A stretch of DNA of 40,437 nucleotides from Ophiocordyceps camponoti-saundersi (nom. inval.) (GCA_003339415.1 PDHQ01000302.1:1-40437), one strand, 5' to 3'; positions 11,407-23,304 are shown, counted from the stretch's first letter. The notes: generated by a model not told the origin, from the letters alone. Program-made: numbers and translations.

Positions 11407-14316
11407 CTACAATTCGTCGTCATCGTCATCGTCCGAAATGAGAAAAATCGACGTCCGCTTCGTCGTATCTTCAGCCTTGACATCTACTTCGTCCTTGACT
11501 GGTACCGCAAGCTCGGTCTTGATGGGGGCCGCGAGCTCGGACTCGACCTTCTTGATTTCGGCTTCACACGCCGCGGTTCTCCGCATGCGATAAAAGGTAT
11601 CGAGGCAATTCGTCCTTGCTTCTTGCGACCAGCTCTCGACAACGAGCGCAAACTGCGTCGCCCCGCCAAAGCCGAGCACCCGAGCCATTTCACAGAACTG
11701 CCGCACGCAGACTTCCTCGGGCGGCCGATACACGACCTTTCCGCCATCAACGTCGCCAAATAGCGTGCTCTGTCCCTCGACGTCACCAGCCGTATAAGAC
11801 GTCATGGCTGCCCGGCGCGAGAGCTGCTCTTCTACCTTGGACGAGCCGACAACTTCGGAGTTGTCATGCGTGTATTCTACTCCCGCTGACGTGAGTATGG
11901 CCTGCACGGCGTCTGTTTTAGGGACGGCTGCCTTGTGTGTTTCCAGCATTTTCTCCTGGTTTTCTGCCGTGAGCAGCGCTGCCAATTGGCTGAGCCCCTT
12001 GTCTTCCGCCGACTCCTCCTCCTTCTTCATCGTACCCAGGTCTTCATCTTTGGCCGCCTGCTCCATATCGACACCCGCCAGAAGCACCCCGGCTTTGGCC
12101 TCGGCAATGTTGGTCTGGTTCACAATGTCACGTAACAGGCTTGCGTCACCCTGGAAGGTGAAAATGTTAGAGAGGCCAAATATTTCGCCCTTGCGAGCCT
12201 TATCCTGCTGGACGCCGCGAAAGTATCGACGCTCGGACGAAGCAGTGTAACCGATGTTGGCCTGCTGCTGTTTATATATTTGCCGGGCGTAGACAATCTC
12301 CTCGATAGTGCCGAGGGAGATGAGGCGGAAGACGTCAACATCACGCGTCTGGCCAATGCGATAAGCCCGGTCCTGAGCCTGTAGGTCATAAGACGGATTC
12401 CAGTGAGGATCGAGGATGACCACCTTGTTGGCCGCCGTGATGTTGAGACCCACGCCGCCGGCCTTGGTCGAAATGAGAAAGACAAACTGGGTTGGGTCCG
12501 AGTTGAAGGTGTCGACCACCTCCTGTCGCTGTTCGTACGACAAAGAGCCGTCCAGATAGCTGACGTTGTAGCTCGTGTTGGTGAAGAGATGCTGTAGGAT
12601 GCGCAGCAGACGGACGCTGTGCGAGAAGACCAACACCTTGTCGCCATTTCCGTGCCAGAACTTAAGAAGCTTCTTCAGAATCTTCCACTTACCGCAGAAC
12701 TCGGGATTGACAAGGCTTCCAATTCGGTCCCTTTCCTCGTAGAGCACGCGCCACGTGTCGGGCAAACAGGTTTGAAGCACTGCAAGCTCGGCCTCTTGCT
12801 TTGCCTCTAGGTCCGTTATTGATGGAGCTAGGAGCGTCAGGTGGTTTGCTAGCTTTTGGAGCACGATGATGCTAGGAAAGACGATGCGCTGCCACGGAGC
12901 TCCGCTGGGTAGAAATTTCTGGCAGCACCAGCCCTTTTTGTTGCCGTGAGAGCATTTTTCCGATATGGTCCGTAGGATATGGAGGTCGGCGCTTTCGAGA
13001 AAGTTTTCGTACGCCGTCCTTTGAAGGTCTGTAAGCGGGCAGAAGACAACTCTGTCCGTCTTCTTAGGTAGCTGGTCGGCGATGAGCGTCTTCATCCGAC
13101 GGAGGAAGTAGCGCGGAAGGAGGTTATGAACAAGCTTGTTGGCCGTCTGACGCGCTGAGCTGAGCTGCGCAAAAGTAGCCTCGTGCGACTGGCCGACAGT
13201 GAGGGGTGTGGTGATGGCATCTTTCCACTCGGCGTGAGTGCCGAAGTGTCCTGGATTGGTCCAGTCGAGCAGCGTCCAGAGCTCCTCGTACTTGTTTTGG
13301 ATGGCAGTGCCGGTGAGGCCGATGCGGCAAAGAGTGTTGACCTCGTTGAGTGCCTTGGTCGTGCCCGAGTATCGATCCTTGAGTTTGTGGCACTCATCAG
13401 CAATGACGACGTCCCATTCGACCATGTTGATAACGCTGCGATTGTTCTTGTACGTATCGTAGGTGGTGATCATGATTTCGAGAAGTCCCGAGCGGGCCGT
13501 GCTAAGCACGTCGTCCTTATTCGGTCCATGGAAGACGTCGACGTGCCACCATCCCCACCGAGCGAGTTCACTCTTCCAGTTCATTATGAGGCTCCCGGGG
13601 CAGATAATGAGAACACGAGGATACCAGCGGCCGCTGTAGAGGCGTATTTCCCGCATGCGCTTGGCATCGCGTTCGTCGCCCGTTTTGCCAAAGGCAGCGG
13701 TGAGAAAGGCGACGACTTGAACCGTCTTACCCAAGCCCATGTCATCCCCAAGAATGCCACCCTCCTGGTAGACGAATTTGCGATGGAGGAATCTCACACC
13801 AGATACTTGGTAGTCCCGAAGATATTGAGCGACGGATGCTGGTATCAGTCCCGTGGACTGGGGAAGCTCGATATCTCTGTATGGCCGCCATGGCTTGATG
13901 CCGCTGTTGGCAGGGAATTGCGGCCTTTCGGCCAGCTCACCAAGACGCTGGAAGTCGTCAAAATGAATGTCGCTATAATCGGGAGGCAGCATGAGAGCGG
14001 CCTGGTGATGAGTTTTCTTCTTCGCGTCAAAGATTCGCCGTCGCTCTTGTAGATAGTCGGGTATCTCGCCAGGCTCTATGTCTTCTTCTTCTTGTACTTC
14101 ATCGCCGTGTATCCTGGCTATATTCCGTGGCTTTCTCGACCTGCGTCTCGCCTTTCTTCTCTTGGGCTTGCCCGGCGGGCCGTCCGACTCGTCCGTCCAT
14201 CGGACCTTGTCCTCCACTTTTGCTGTTCTCTTACGATATGAGAGTCTCGCGGCCTGATCTGAGTCTTCGGCATTCAATAATGCGTTCTCGCTCTCCTGAA
14301 AGTCGGCGTCCTTCAT
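11407..14316 (-). CDS. SNF2-family DNA-dependent ATPase, ERCC6L2-like
   Basis: A single exon of 969 aa. The basic region at residues 50-64 is a likely nuclear signal. Motif I is GDDMGLGKT (190-198). The DExH box is DECH (307-310), followed by LTGTAIQNKYEEL (334-346). The C-terminal helicase lobe spans about 545-690 with STKAGGVGLN (616-625) and the SNF2 arginine-finger motif QDRAYRIGQ (648-656). The tail ends in a run of Asp. The DDMGLGKTVQVVAFL variant is typical of the ERCC6/ERCC6L2 branch, linked to DNA repair. I assign that branch by motif only; Rad26-like is the main alternative. It converges with imp3 (186 bases between stops). Confidence 0.88.
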   Translation of the reverse strand: MKDADFQESENALLNAEDSDQAARLSYRKRTAKVEDKVRWTDESDGPPGKPKRRKARRRSRKPRNIARIHGDEVQEEEDIEPGEIPDYLQERRRIFDAKKKTHHQAALMLPPDYSDIHFDDFQRLGELAERPQFPANSGIKPWRPYRDIELPQSTGLIPASVAQYLRDYQVSGVRFLHRKFVYQEGGILGDDMGLGKTVQVVAFLTAAFGKTGDERDAKRMREIRLYSGRWYPRVLIICPGSLIMNWKSELARWGWWHVDVFHGPNKDDVLSTARSGLLEIMITTYDTYKNNRSVINMVEWDVVIADECHKLKDRYSGTTKALNEVNTLCRIGLTGTAIQNKYEELWTLLDWTNPGHFGTHAEWKDAITTPLTVGQSHEATFAQLSSARQTANKLVHNLLPRYFLRRMKTLIADQLPKKTDRVVFCPLTDLQRTAYENFLESADLHILRTISEKCSHGNKKGWCCQKFLPSGAPWQRIVFPSIIVLQKLANHLTLLAPSITDLEAKQEAELAVLQTCLPDTWRVLYEERDRIGSLVNPEFCGKWKILKKLLKFWHGNGDKVLVFSHSVRLLRILQHLFTNTSYNVSYLDGSLSYEQRQEVVDTFNSDPTQFVFLISTKAGGVGLNITAANKVVILDPHWNPSYDLQAQDRAYRIGQTRDVDVFRLISLGTIEEIVYARQIYKQQQANIGYTASSERRYFRGVQQDKARKGEIFGLSNIFTFQGDASLLRDIVNQTNIAEAKAGVLLAGVDMEQAAKDEDLGTMKKEEESAEDKGLSQLAALLTAENQEKMLETHKAAVPKTDAVQAILTSAGVEYTHDNSEVVGSSKVEEQLSRRAAMTSYTAGDVEGQSTLFGDVDGGKVVYRPPEEVCVRQFCEMARVLGFGGATQFALVVESWSQEARTNCLDTFYRMRRTAACEAEIKKVESELAAPIKTELAVPVKDEVDVKAEDTTKRTSIFLISDDDDDDEL

Positions 14317-14765
14317 GTCCCAGCCTGCGGTCGGGATACGCGATGCGACATGACGAGGACGAGAGGCGGAAGAGCGAAGGCACGTGATAGCGCGCTGATG
14401 ATGACGACTCTGATGTCACGCGCTTACTAAATCTTCGCAGGGGTCATGATCTCTAACGGCTCAGATGCATGGAACGACGGACAAAATAAGTGCAGCAAGA
14501 GTCTACAGACATACATACATACATATATACAGTAATACAAATCGTACGGTATGTCTATAATCTCTCATCTTCCGGACCTACTCGTCTAGTAAGCTGACGC
14601 AGAAGGTGAAGAAAAGATGGACAACAGGGCAAGAGTCGTATCATTGTACGAGGTAAGGGACTGCCAAAGTGTTACTGTATAAGTCCGGATTGATCTACCG
14701 TGTAAGGATACTGAATACCTACCTGGTAAGGTAGATCTCGCGTTGAATCTGTTTGATCTCCTTCC
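14317..14765. other. Intergenic, with (CATA)n microsatellite
   Basis: It contains the 5' region of the SNF2 gene and an (ACAT)n tract at about 14508-14530. No ORF or RNA gene is seen. Confidence 0.6.
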
Positions 14766-15506
14766 TTAGCTAGTCTTGCGGCCTTTAATCCCGAAGCCCC
14801 GTACTCTGCCTAGAAAACCGAGCCTATTACTCGTCTGTGATTGAATACTTGAGGACTCCGAAGCTGCCCGAGTTCTCTTTTTCGCGCCTTCGGTGGCCGG
14901 ACGGTGACCCGACTGCACTAGCCGTTGAGTATCACTGACGCCGTCTTTTTTCCAATAATCGGTCTTGACCGCTTTCTTGGCCTCCAGGTCTTTACGGCCG
15001 AATCTAACATCTTGTTGCCTAATATGATCCCAATGAGTCACCCTATCCGCTAGTAAGCCTCTAAATGCTGCGGTCTTTTCCCGATCAATGGTGCTGTAAA
15101 TCGTTCTCTCTCTCCTGAATGAAGGTTTGTGGCTATTTCCATGCACGCCGCGGCCGTTGCCAAAAAAAGGCTGCATATAGATAATCTCTTTGCCGTCTTC
15201 ATGAGAAGTTGGAAGAGCAGCTTTCCGACTCTCGCCCGGGTGTTTCGCTACTCGAGCTACCTGCAGTCCGGTGGCACTTTCTGGCAGAGGTGGCAATGGT
15301 CTTGATTGAATGTCGGAAACACTCTGGCCAGAGAATGATGGTCCAGCATCTGGCTTCGGTGTGCCTCGGATAAAGGGAAGACTGGGGCTGGGAGGCGAGA
15401 TGCCGATTGGTCTCAAGGAGGCCACGTGAAAATTGTAAGCGCAGACTTGATGAAAAGGGACGAGTGAAAGACTGGTTAAAGCTAAGCCGAAATGCATGAG
15501 CATCAT
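14766..15506 (-). CDS. Hypothetical protein with possible signal peptide
   Basis: A 246-aa ORF from the first ATG at 15506. Residues 1-22 (MMLMHFGLALTSLSLVPFHQ then VC) form a short hydrophobic stretch that could be a signal peptide. The remainder is Pro/Ser-rich then strongly basic, has almost no cysteine and no recognisable domain, and ends GRVRGFGIKGRKTS. It stands alone between long non-coding stretches. Length and amino-acid composition argue for a real gene, but no family is recognised and an unseen intron cannot be excluded. Confidence 0.45.
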   Translation of the reverse strand: MMLMHFGLALTSLSLVPFHQVCAYNFHVASLRPIGISPPSPSLPFIRGTPKPDAGPSFSGQSVSDIQSRPLPPLPESATGLQVARVAKHPGESRKAALPTSHEDGKEIIYMQPFFGNGRGVHGNSHKPSFRRERTIYSTIDREKTAAFRGLLADRVTHWDHIRQQDVRFGRKDLEAKKAVKTDYWKKDGVSDTQRLVQSGHRPATEGAKKRTRAASESSSIQSQTSNRLGFLGRVRGFGIKGRKTS

Positions 15507-17899
15507 GTGCAAAGACGTTGGTTGAAGGCACGAGAAACTGTTTGAGACTGAGGGAGATGAATGAACCGTAAATTGAAGAGAATGTGTTGGGTTTCAGCCA
15601 AGGCTGTGAAAAAATCTCCTTCGGTCACTTTGAATACAGATGAGTTATGTCGTTGTAGAGATTGCATGACCCTTTGCGCTAGAGTAGTTGTTACCTAGGC
15701 CGTGTGGCAATGAACGATCTGGATACTTCGACAGGTTGTGAGGGCTAGCCGGGCTCTATTTATTAGGGCTGCAGGGCTGTTGAAGAGAAGGCCTGGGCCC
15801 TGTCCATAGATCCACAGTCCTTTTCTTCATACTGAAAAGAGACTCATTTTACGAACGTCTGGTTGAGAGATGTGACCGGTGCAAAGGGAGTTCACTTTGA
15901 TTACACACACCTGACACACACCTGAATATTATCTGGCCACTTTCATCTTCCAGTCTGACCTACGACTGTCTGTAGCCGCCTTGGAGTATACATACATACA
16001 TACCTAGTGGCAGAGACGAAGGGATTGTGAAGACGATAGACGCATGGATGTGCCATTGTCTGAGACCTCCACCAACAGGTGCGTGCGAACCCAGACAATG
16101 GGACAGAATGGACCACTCAATTTAAGCTGCCAACATTGTTGAAGCTTTTCCGCGCCAGCAGGGATCTCACCTTGCATTTTCTTACTCAAAAACTGCTCAA
16201 AAGCCTAGTAGCGAGGAGAGATTTCTTGCAGCCTACAGTTGCTAAGCCTCGTCGAATCATGTCTACTTACTTGGAGCAGAGGCTTCGTCTCCCTTTGCGT
16301 GAGTTTCTTCCACACTCTACAGACATACATAAAGAAATCCCTGGGGATGTATGCATGCCGTCGAGAAAAGGCTCAATTATGAGTTGAGGCGTCATCAATA
16401 CCTTGACTGAAGAACAGGTTCCGCAAAATCAACCTTGCCCTCGTTGCCATGTAGTTTTCAGCCAAGAGAAAGAGTGCGAAAAAGGCTCATAAGATGGCAG
16501 TTCACATATACCAGGCGTGTTATTTCTTCACTTGTGTCTTCTATTGCCTGCCCTGGGCAAATCAACGTGATATGTCCCTGAGTGGATCAGTGGACGAGCA
16601 GTAGTAGTAGAGTTGCAAGAGCGGGCAACACTGAGCTTTCGAAACTTTGGCGATCAGCGCCCAGTATCTGTGAAGGAGTCTGCTGAAACGAGCTCTTGAA
16701 CAACCGGTTGAGGCGTTGCTAAGTAAAGCGCTCAGTTCGAACACAGCCAGGCGTTCATCTGGCTGCCTTCAACTTTCCGGAGCGAAAGGCTAGATGTCTG
16801 TACAGGCTGTGTATGTATATAATCCCTGCCATTTCATCCCAAGGATGCCTTTTCTACGGTTTTATACGACTCCGTATAGAATGACTCGGGGGCTCGTATT
16901 GACCCGGAATCGAATAACTACCGTAATGTCCTGACTTTCTACGAGGATAATAGGGTCATCAGGGTAGTCACCAATCAGGAAGGTCGAGAGAAAAGAATCA
17001 CATGTAGGAAGTGGGAAGCGTACATACATCAACACACACGCATATGTATAAATACCTAGGCACGTCAGATATCAGGAAGAGATGGAACCAGAAACGAGAT
17101 CTTCATCGCAACAAATGTGCCGACTGTTGGAGAACGCTCCCTATATAGAACTATAATAAATGGTATTAATATATACGAAATGGACCGAGGCTCGAGTGAA
17201 GCACCCGAACAGTCCGAATCGGAGATATTCGAGAACTGCCTCAGATTCCTACTGCAGGTAACTGAATCCTCGATGCCCAAGACGAAATCGAGCAGACTGA
17301 TGCGCCCAAGGCTATAGTTCAGTTCCCGACGTACATACATACATGCGGGAATAACTTGGCGGTGACAAAGGGTAGCCACAGGAGCAACAACGATTCGGCA
17401 AAGATGTAGGATTTGGTACGGGAGCATGTTCCTATGAGGCTAGTAATCAGGGGATTCTTCGAAGACGAAGAAGCGAATCTTGGCATCACGCCGGAAAGGC
17501 TTTGAGGTTTTCGGCAACGCATGAGATCGAGATGCGTTCTAGGCGAAAATAAGAGACTGGCTAATAAGCCCATATGGCATGAAAAGGTGACGCTGACGGC
17601 CTGCCTGGTGACTGAGTACGACAATACAAAGTTGACTGCTCGCGTAAAAGGCTTTTCTGAATCACGGGTACCAGATTTTATTTGCCACGAAATGTCGAAC
17701 AGCTAGAAGTTTGGCATGGGTCAGGATGTTGAGGATAGAAGTATGTTCAGTGTTCTTGATTGAGTGATGCTATGCCTGTGTATTCATTTCATCCATTCTC
17801 TTCCCTTTGCTAACTACCTGATCGCTGCCGATATCCTCACACAGGTGTGAAACCTGTACAAGTCCATACACAGAAAGTTGTAACATCCAATTTTTTTTT
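15507..17899. other. 2.4-kb intergenic stretch without recognisable genes
   Basis: Only short ORFs with implausible composition are present. Microsatellites of the CATA type occur near 15988-16003 and 17334-17345. CpA is not depleted, so this is not RIPed DNA. Confidence 0.6.
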
Positions 17900-19555
17900 T
17901 CACTGACCGGCCGATGACTCTGATCGGGGATAGAGAGTCATCATCAATGGCGCCTTTTCCCATAAGATAAAGTTTCGTTGCGACTGTAGCCAGTCTTCCC
18001 TAGCATGTAGTCGCTTAAAGTCAAAAGCAAAGAGAAATCTGGCGGCGATGAGTCTCATCTCAGCGTAAGCCAGGCTCTGGCCCAGGCAATCTCGCGATCC
18101 GTAGCTGAAGGGCCTAAAGGCAAGTCTGTTGTCGTCATCAAAGACAGCGTCGTACAACGGGTGCGATTTCGGCAACCACCTCTCTGGTCGGAAAAATGAT
18201 GCGTCCCTGAAGTGGGATGGGTTGCGGAACGTGGCTTGCAAGGAAACGAAGATGCGCGTCTATAAAGAGCGTGTCTCAGCAGAGAAAGCTTGTCTAAAGC
18301 GAACAAGTCACTCACTCCGGCGGGAACGTATCGACCACCGACAATAGCTCCTGGGGAAACCCTCGGGGGTAGGTCAGCCACTGGAGGATACAGACGAAGC
18401 GTCTCTTCGATGCAGGCGGACAGATAATGAAGCGAAAGGCAGTCCCGAAGACCAAAGCTTTCGCAAGAGGCGAATCTCGATCGCACTTCGCTGGTTGCAA
18501 GCCGGTATGGTTCCGCGTCCTCGGAAAGAAAGTACAGCAAACCAGAGAGCGCAGTAGCCGTCGTCTCGCTCCCACCGACGAAGAGCGCACCAGATGTGGC
18601 AGAAATCTCCGACTCGGACATAGCTTGCAGGCCTGATCCGCCCATCATGTGAGCCATATAGTCTCGACCTGAAGAATTGCCAAGCCGTCTCCGCGTGTCG
18701 GCCTCTTGGCTGGCAAGGGAGCGGTTATGCGAGCTGCGAGCAACTGACGAGCTGGGCTTGAATATGTTGGTGATCGCCCTGAGTATGGGATAGTGCTCGA
18801 AAAATTGGCGCATAGCCAACCCCTTAGCTCCTTGAATGGTCGACAAAACCCAAGCGTGTTTACTATCGTCTTTCAGACAATTTAGCGACTTGGAGAAGCC
18901 TAGTTGACCGATGATGTCAAATGTGGTGAAGTTGAGCATATTGACCATGTTGACAGGCTGGCGACGCTGGGCGAATTCATCGAGGCAAGACATCAGCTGG
19001 TTGACATGCTTGATCAGAACAGGCTCCTGCGCTGATAGCGAGGTCTCGCTGAAAGCCGGGCTCAGCAGACGTCTCATACGTCGGTGGTCCTCGGACGGCG
19101 CATTAACGATGCTCAGATGGTCAGCAGAGTCAAAGTAGCCGGCTGGCTTGGGAAATTCCTGTTTCCTGCAGCCATAGACAGAGGCCCAAGCTGTTGAACC
19201 GTCTACCATGAGGTAGTTGGGTCCGATACGGACGACAGGGCCGAAGCGCTGGTGAATTTTCGCCGCGTGTTTCCACCATGTTCCTTGAACATAGAGACGC
19301 CGAACGAAGGGCAAGTTGGTGATGGCGTAGAGGAAGGGGCCTCGAAAACTTGACAAGGGATGGAAATAGATGCGATTGATGGCTCTGACCAGATGAAAGA
19401 TGAAGACCTGATGGCTGGATAAGATCCGAGTGACAACGGGTTTGCTCGAGGGAGACTACCTGAACAAGGATGATAAGCAAAATTAAAGTGCAGTGAGCTG
19501 ATGCCCAGTCGACAATTAGATGCCGTCGAATCGACATCACTTCTTTTATGTCCAT
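17900..19555 (-). CDS. Cytochrome P450 monooxygenase, microsomal type
   Basis: Three exons, 19555-19460, 19407-18316 and 18259-17900, separated by 52-nt and 56-nt phase-0 introns, give 515 aa. Exon 1 supplies the N-terminal membrane anchor (ALILLIILVQ-like segment in CTLILLIILVQ). Exon 2 starts VFIFHLVRAINRIYFHPLSSFRGP, the usual linker and proline hinge. Further motifs are I-helix GALFVGGSETTATAL, K-helix EETLR, RYVPAG spliced to TRIFVSLQATFRNP, FRPERW, and the heme loop FSYGSRDCLG with Cys454. All residues needed for activity are present. The pattern resembles the fungal CYP65-type families of secondary metabolism, but the substrate is unknown. No other biosynthetic gene lies beside it. Confidence 0.92.
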
Positions 19556-20451
19556 CTCAGCAGCGGGGAGGATGAAAAAGTTTTGATCAGGGCGGATTAA
19601 ACATAATAATATGATTTATATCTGCTGAATGCCCACCTACCCGGCTATGAGGTATTATAAACAGATCAACGCGGTGCGCGACACATCTGTGCCTAGTGTA
19701 TTAGCTCGCCCAATAAGCATGGTTCGTCGTCAGGGAGAAACATTTCAGTTGCTCATTTGGGCGAGGCCTGCCTCGAGCTGAATTAGATTTGCATGTTGCT
19801 CAACTTCACCGTCGTTTGGGCTTGTGTCGTGCTACAAATATCATGCCACCTTGATAAATTCTTCTCTCATCTTGACGACGGGCTTGAGCAAACATCTTCC
19901 CGCGCTCACGTGTAGATGACAGAGACTGCTCCGAGTGTGGCCGTTATGAGTTCCGACACTAAGGACAAAGGAATGGTCACGGTCAAGTCGAGTAGGACGA
20001 ATGAATACGCAGGTCGCCATCAGCAAGCCGACGCTATTCGAATACGAGATGTATTTGCGAAGTAATCACCGATGGGCGCGCTGTGTCATGCAGTCATCGG
20101 GAGACTTCCGGACCAAGGACTGGTCAATGCTCCGCCACGATCCTGCAGCCACGGGCGGCTACAGTGGTCACTAACAAGGTCAGACACAAGGCGCAGGGTG
20201 AGAAAGGGCATTAATTCCAGGGCATCGTCAGCGTGCTGACTGTCTGAGACTCTGACGTGGGTAAACCGATGGCGCGCATCACCCCTCTCCATCCCAAGTC
20301 GTTTGTCGACAGGTAAAAGAAAAGGACAAAGGAAATAGAAAACATCGCAGAAAGAGGTATCTGAGCCGTTATTCAAAGAGAGAGATATCTCCAACAGGCC
20401 GCCGCGACAACACGCACTCGTCGAGACCTAGTTGATTCCCCGTCATGGCGA
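19556..20451. other. Intergenic between P450 start and PMP3 stop
   Basis: It holds the P450 5' region (AT-rich around 19590-19640) and the PMP3 3' region. Small ORFs here lack any coding signature. Confidence 0.55.
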
Positions 20452-20704
20452 CTATCTCGAAACGATGATGTAAACGGCGTGGATGATGCCGGGAAGATAA
20501 CCAAGAATGGTAAGACCGATGTTGATGAGTAGGTCAACGGTGCAGCCAACCTCGAGGAAGACACCCAGAGGGGGGAGGAAGATGGCGCAAATGAATTTGC
20601 AGATGTCGCTGCCGGAGGGGGAAAGAGGGAAGAGGACGCGTCAGACCTGGTCACTGGCAAAGCACAAAGACGAAGAGGTTTGCTTACCTAGCAGTGAGAG
20701 GCAT
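20452..20704 (-). CDS. PMP3: Plasma membrane proteolipid 3 (PMP3/UPF0057)
   Basis: A 57-aa gene in two exons. Exon 1 is 20704-20688, encoding MPLTA plus two bases; exon 2 is 20608-20452. The 79-nt intron begins GTAAGC, has a GTCTGAC branch site and ends GGCAG. The joined product reads MPLTASDICKFICAIFLPP and continues LGVFLEVGCTVDLLINI, then LTILGYLPGIIHAVYIIVSR. These are the two membrane segments and P-P-L-G-V-F and L-G-Y-x-P-G-I-I-H-A motifs of PMP3. The protein influences membrane potential and salt tolerance at the plasma membrane. It is easily missed because of its tiny first exon. Confidence 0.95.
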
Positions 20705-21857
20705 GATGGGTAGGTAGTTAAAGTGCAGCTCAGGGCGATGATGATGCAGAAAAGCGAAGGGAGCGTTCAGGCGACGATGAGGGATGCAGGATGATGAAGA
20801 GTGCGATGTGAGGGGGAAAAGGGAAAGAAAAAAGAAGGCTGGTCAATAAGAGGATGAGAGAGATGAGGGGGGAGGGGGGGGGGGGGGGGGGTAATGAAGT
20901 GAGCGTAGGAAGGTTACCTAATAAACGGCGACTACCGCTGGTCCTACGGGGAGTGAGACGTTGGCGGCTGCGCCGTCACCCGCTAGCCCGTCACCTTCCG
21001 TCACCAGTAGCCTGAGCCGTAGGATCCGCAAGCCGCGACGCCCGTGGGGGATTGAGCTTGGCCAAGGATGGCGCCTACTGCCTAGCAGTCGTCGTCGCAC
21101 AGGGCACCCTAGTCACAGCCCGCGTGGAAAAGCAGGGAGCTCTCCTCAACCTTGTCCAAGTCGGTCCATCCGGGGTCAAAAAATTTTTTGCAAGGCCGAA
21201 TAACTTGGCTAGGATGGACCCAAAAACCCTCTACGGATACAGGGACAGGAATAGCAGGGTCACGGCACGGCCCCTTTCTCTCCCCAGCCCAGCCACCGCT
21301 CGCCTTTGGCGTTGCGTCATGTCAGATCCGAGCGAGTGCACACATGCTCATGTACATACGTCATATCGACCAAAAGCCCGCTGAGGAGCACCGCCACCGC
21401 CACCGCCGTCTCTCGGCCCTGAGTGGCTCGTGAGTTGTATGTATATGCATACATATGTATGTCTCGACAACAGGCAGAAACGAGCTTCACGAGATCGAGA
21501 TTCTCACCGAGAGAGTTCACATACTCCGTATCCGTAGTAGGCCCTGATTTTTAAAGAAACTACGGACCAGATGCTCCAGGTACCTAGGTAGTCGTTAGTA
21601 CACAGTAGTCGTCAGTTCACAGTTTCATTTGTCCGGACAAGTTTCCTTGATGGATAGAGCTAGGCAGGCAAAATCGTTAAAATCCCAGGGCCCCATGATG
21701 ACTTTCCAGGAATACGGATATACTTTAATCAAATCTTACTCCCCAGGCAACGCAACGACGTCATTATTTATGTAGAGGCAAAATAAACAAAACAAACGCA
21801 ATCCACATTTGGCAGTTCATCAGCTCAAAGACGACTGCGTCTGTCCCTCTTCCCTCG
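20705..21857. other. Long PMP3 upstream region
   Basis: More than 1 kb separates the PMP3 start from the GPI11 stop. It contains purine-rich DNA, an 18-G tract (20874-20891) and a CACCGC triplet run (about 21388-21410). ORFs here have no plausible coding signature; one could be an unrecognised exon. Confidence 0.5.
20874..20891. repeat. Poly-G tract (18 G) upstream of PMP3
   Basis: An uninterrupted run of G on the plus strand, so C on the PMP3 sense strand, about 170 bases upstream of the PMP3 start. It sits in a GA-rich stretch. Confidence 0.95.
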
Positions 21858-22715
21858 TTACTCCTGCTTCCGCTCTCGATCCCCTCCGAGCCTCCGACCA
21901 TAAAACCACGTTCCCGCCAGAGAGGATGACAGCAACGATCCGCCGTACATGCCGATGACAATCGTCACCGGCCACCGCTGCCATTGACGGTCCCAGTCCA
22001 GCGGGATGGGCACCGCGCCCAGCCACGCCCCCGTGACGGCTCCCAAAAGCCCGCCAAACGTCTCGTCCAGAGGTGCCGTCGCGCCCGCCACAGCCAAGAG
22101 GGCATCGCTGTCGACGCCGCGCGCGTAGAAGATGGGAAACAGGCCGAGAAGCGCCAGGTGTGCCGAGCATAGCATCGTCTTGGCCACGTCGTCTAGGAGG
22201 GGCGCACCGAACAGTACCATCAGTGCAAAAGTCACGGGTGTCGCCATGGCCGTGAGCACGAGGGAAAGCACGGCCGTCTATGATTAACACGCCGTGGTCA
22301 GCCCGGCTTCTTCTCTGTCTCTCCACGTTCCAGGGTTCTCTACTACTTCCCCCCCTTCTCTCTCTCATGCGGCTAGCCTCACCGAGACACGACCCGGCCC
22401 ACCCGTCGAGCTCTTCTTTCTCTCTCCTGGGCGGGCCTTCCTAGTTGCCTTGGAGCCTGCTGCGGGGAGACAAACGACGGCGTAGACGATCTGCATCACC
22501 GCTACCACCGGTAGTGCCGACCACAATGTCCCCGCCGGGTCCATGACCAAAGCCTGAAATCGTACTGCAAGAAGCACGAGTAGTAGACCCGGTCGAGCTA
22601 TTGAGATGACCCGCGCCAGTGTCGTGTCGTGTATGGCGATGGTGTCGATACTCACCCTGGCCTTGGCAGCCGCCGTTGAACTGGGTACGGAGGCTGTCTC
22701 TGCTGAGGGCATCAT
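21858..22715 (-). CDS. GPI11: GPI biosynthesis protein PIG-F / Gpi11
   Basis: Two exons, 22715-22383 and 22277-21858, joined across a 105-nt intron (GTGAGG, GCTGACC branch, ATAG) in phase 0, give about 250 aa. Features are several hydrophobic segments, the motif KARPGERKK in exon 1, and in exon 2 VLFGAPLLDDVAKTMLCSAHLALLGLFPIFY and the family signature PIPLDWDRQWQRWPVTIV. Gpi11 stabilises the ethanolamine-phosphate transferases of the late GPI-anchor pathway in the ER. The start was chosen at MMPSAET; an upstream in-frame ATG at 22745 is the alternative. Confidence 0.92.
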
Positions 22716-23304
22716 CGCCGCGTTACAACGAGCTGTGGAGAGCATGTTCGACGAGGGAAGCGAATCCGATAGGCACGCCGGTGGTTGTGGTTTTGCGCAT
22801 TGTCGGCCACCGCCCACGTTGGTCCCAAATTTAGAACTTGAAGACACATTACTGCAAAGGAGGTGTCGTGCTCCAGTCACGTGATTTGACACTGATAGCG
22901 ACGCGTGTCATGTGATGGCAGTTTTCCGGATACTACAAGCATTGCATCACGAATCAGAGCCTCACCCCTGAACACTGCTTTAAACTGCTGTTTGATTATC
23001 AACGCTGCTGCGTCCAACTCATGTTCTTCTGTAAATAGCACCAGTGTCTCGCCGCTCGCGCGCCCGGAACAAGCTGACTCTTGTTTAAGGGAGTAGTCAA
23101 GCCAACACGACCCGGTTCTCACCTCGTCACGATTCTGGCCGGTGCGCCGATTTGATCTCATCTATCCGTTATCTACCTGCTCTCCCTTACTATGCTATGC
23201 AGCGCATGCATGTAATATTTGAAGAATCCAGTCAAAACGCCTTTGCCTCTTGAACTCCACCTGGATAGTTCGCTTGACGCATCCAGCAGTGATCCGGGAT
23301 CATA
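22716..23304. other. Intergenic between GPI11 start and ATG7 stop
   Basis: It holds the GPI11 promoter and ATG7 3' region. No credible ORF is seen. Confidence 0.5.

Noticed and set aside
13183..14052. 289-codon plus-strand ORF
   Set aside because: Antisense shadow of the SNF2 ATPase helicase domain.
17900..19555. P450 plus repeat precursor as one RiPP biosynthetic cluster
   Set aside because: They are about 16 kb apart with housekeeping genes between, and no UstY-like (DUF3328) gene is visible in the window.
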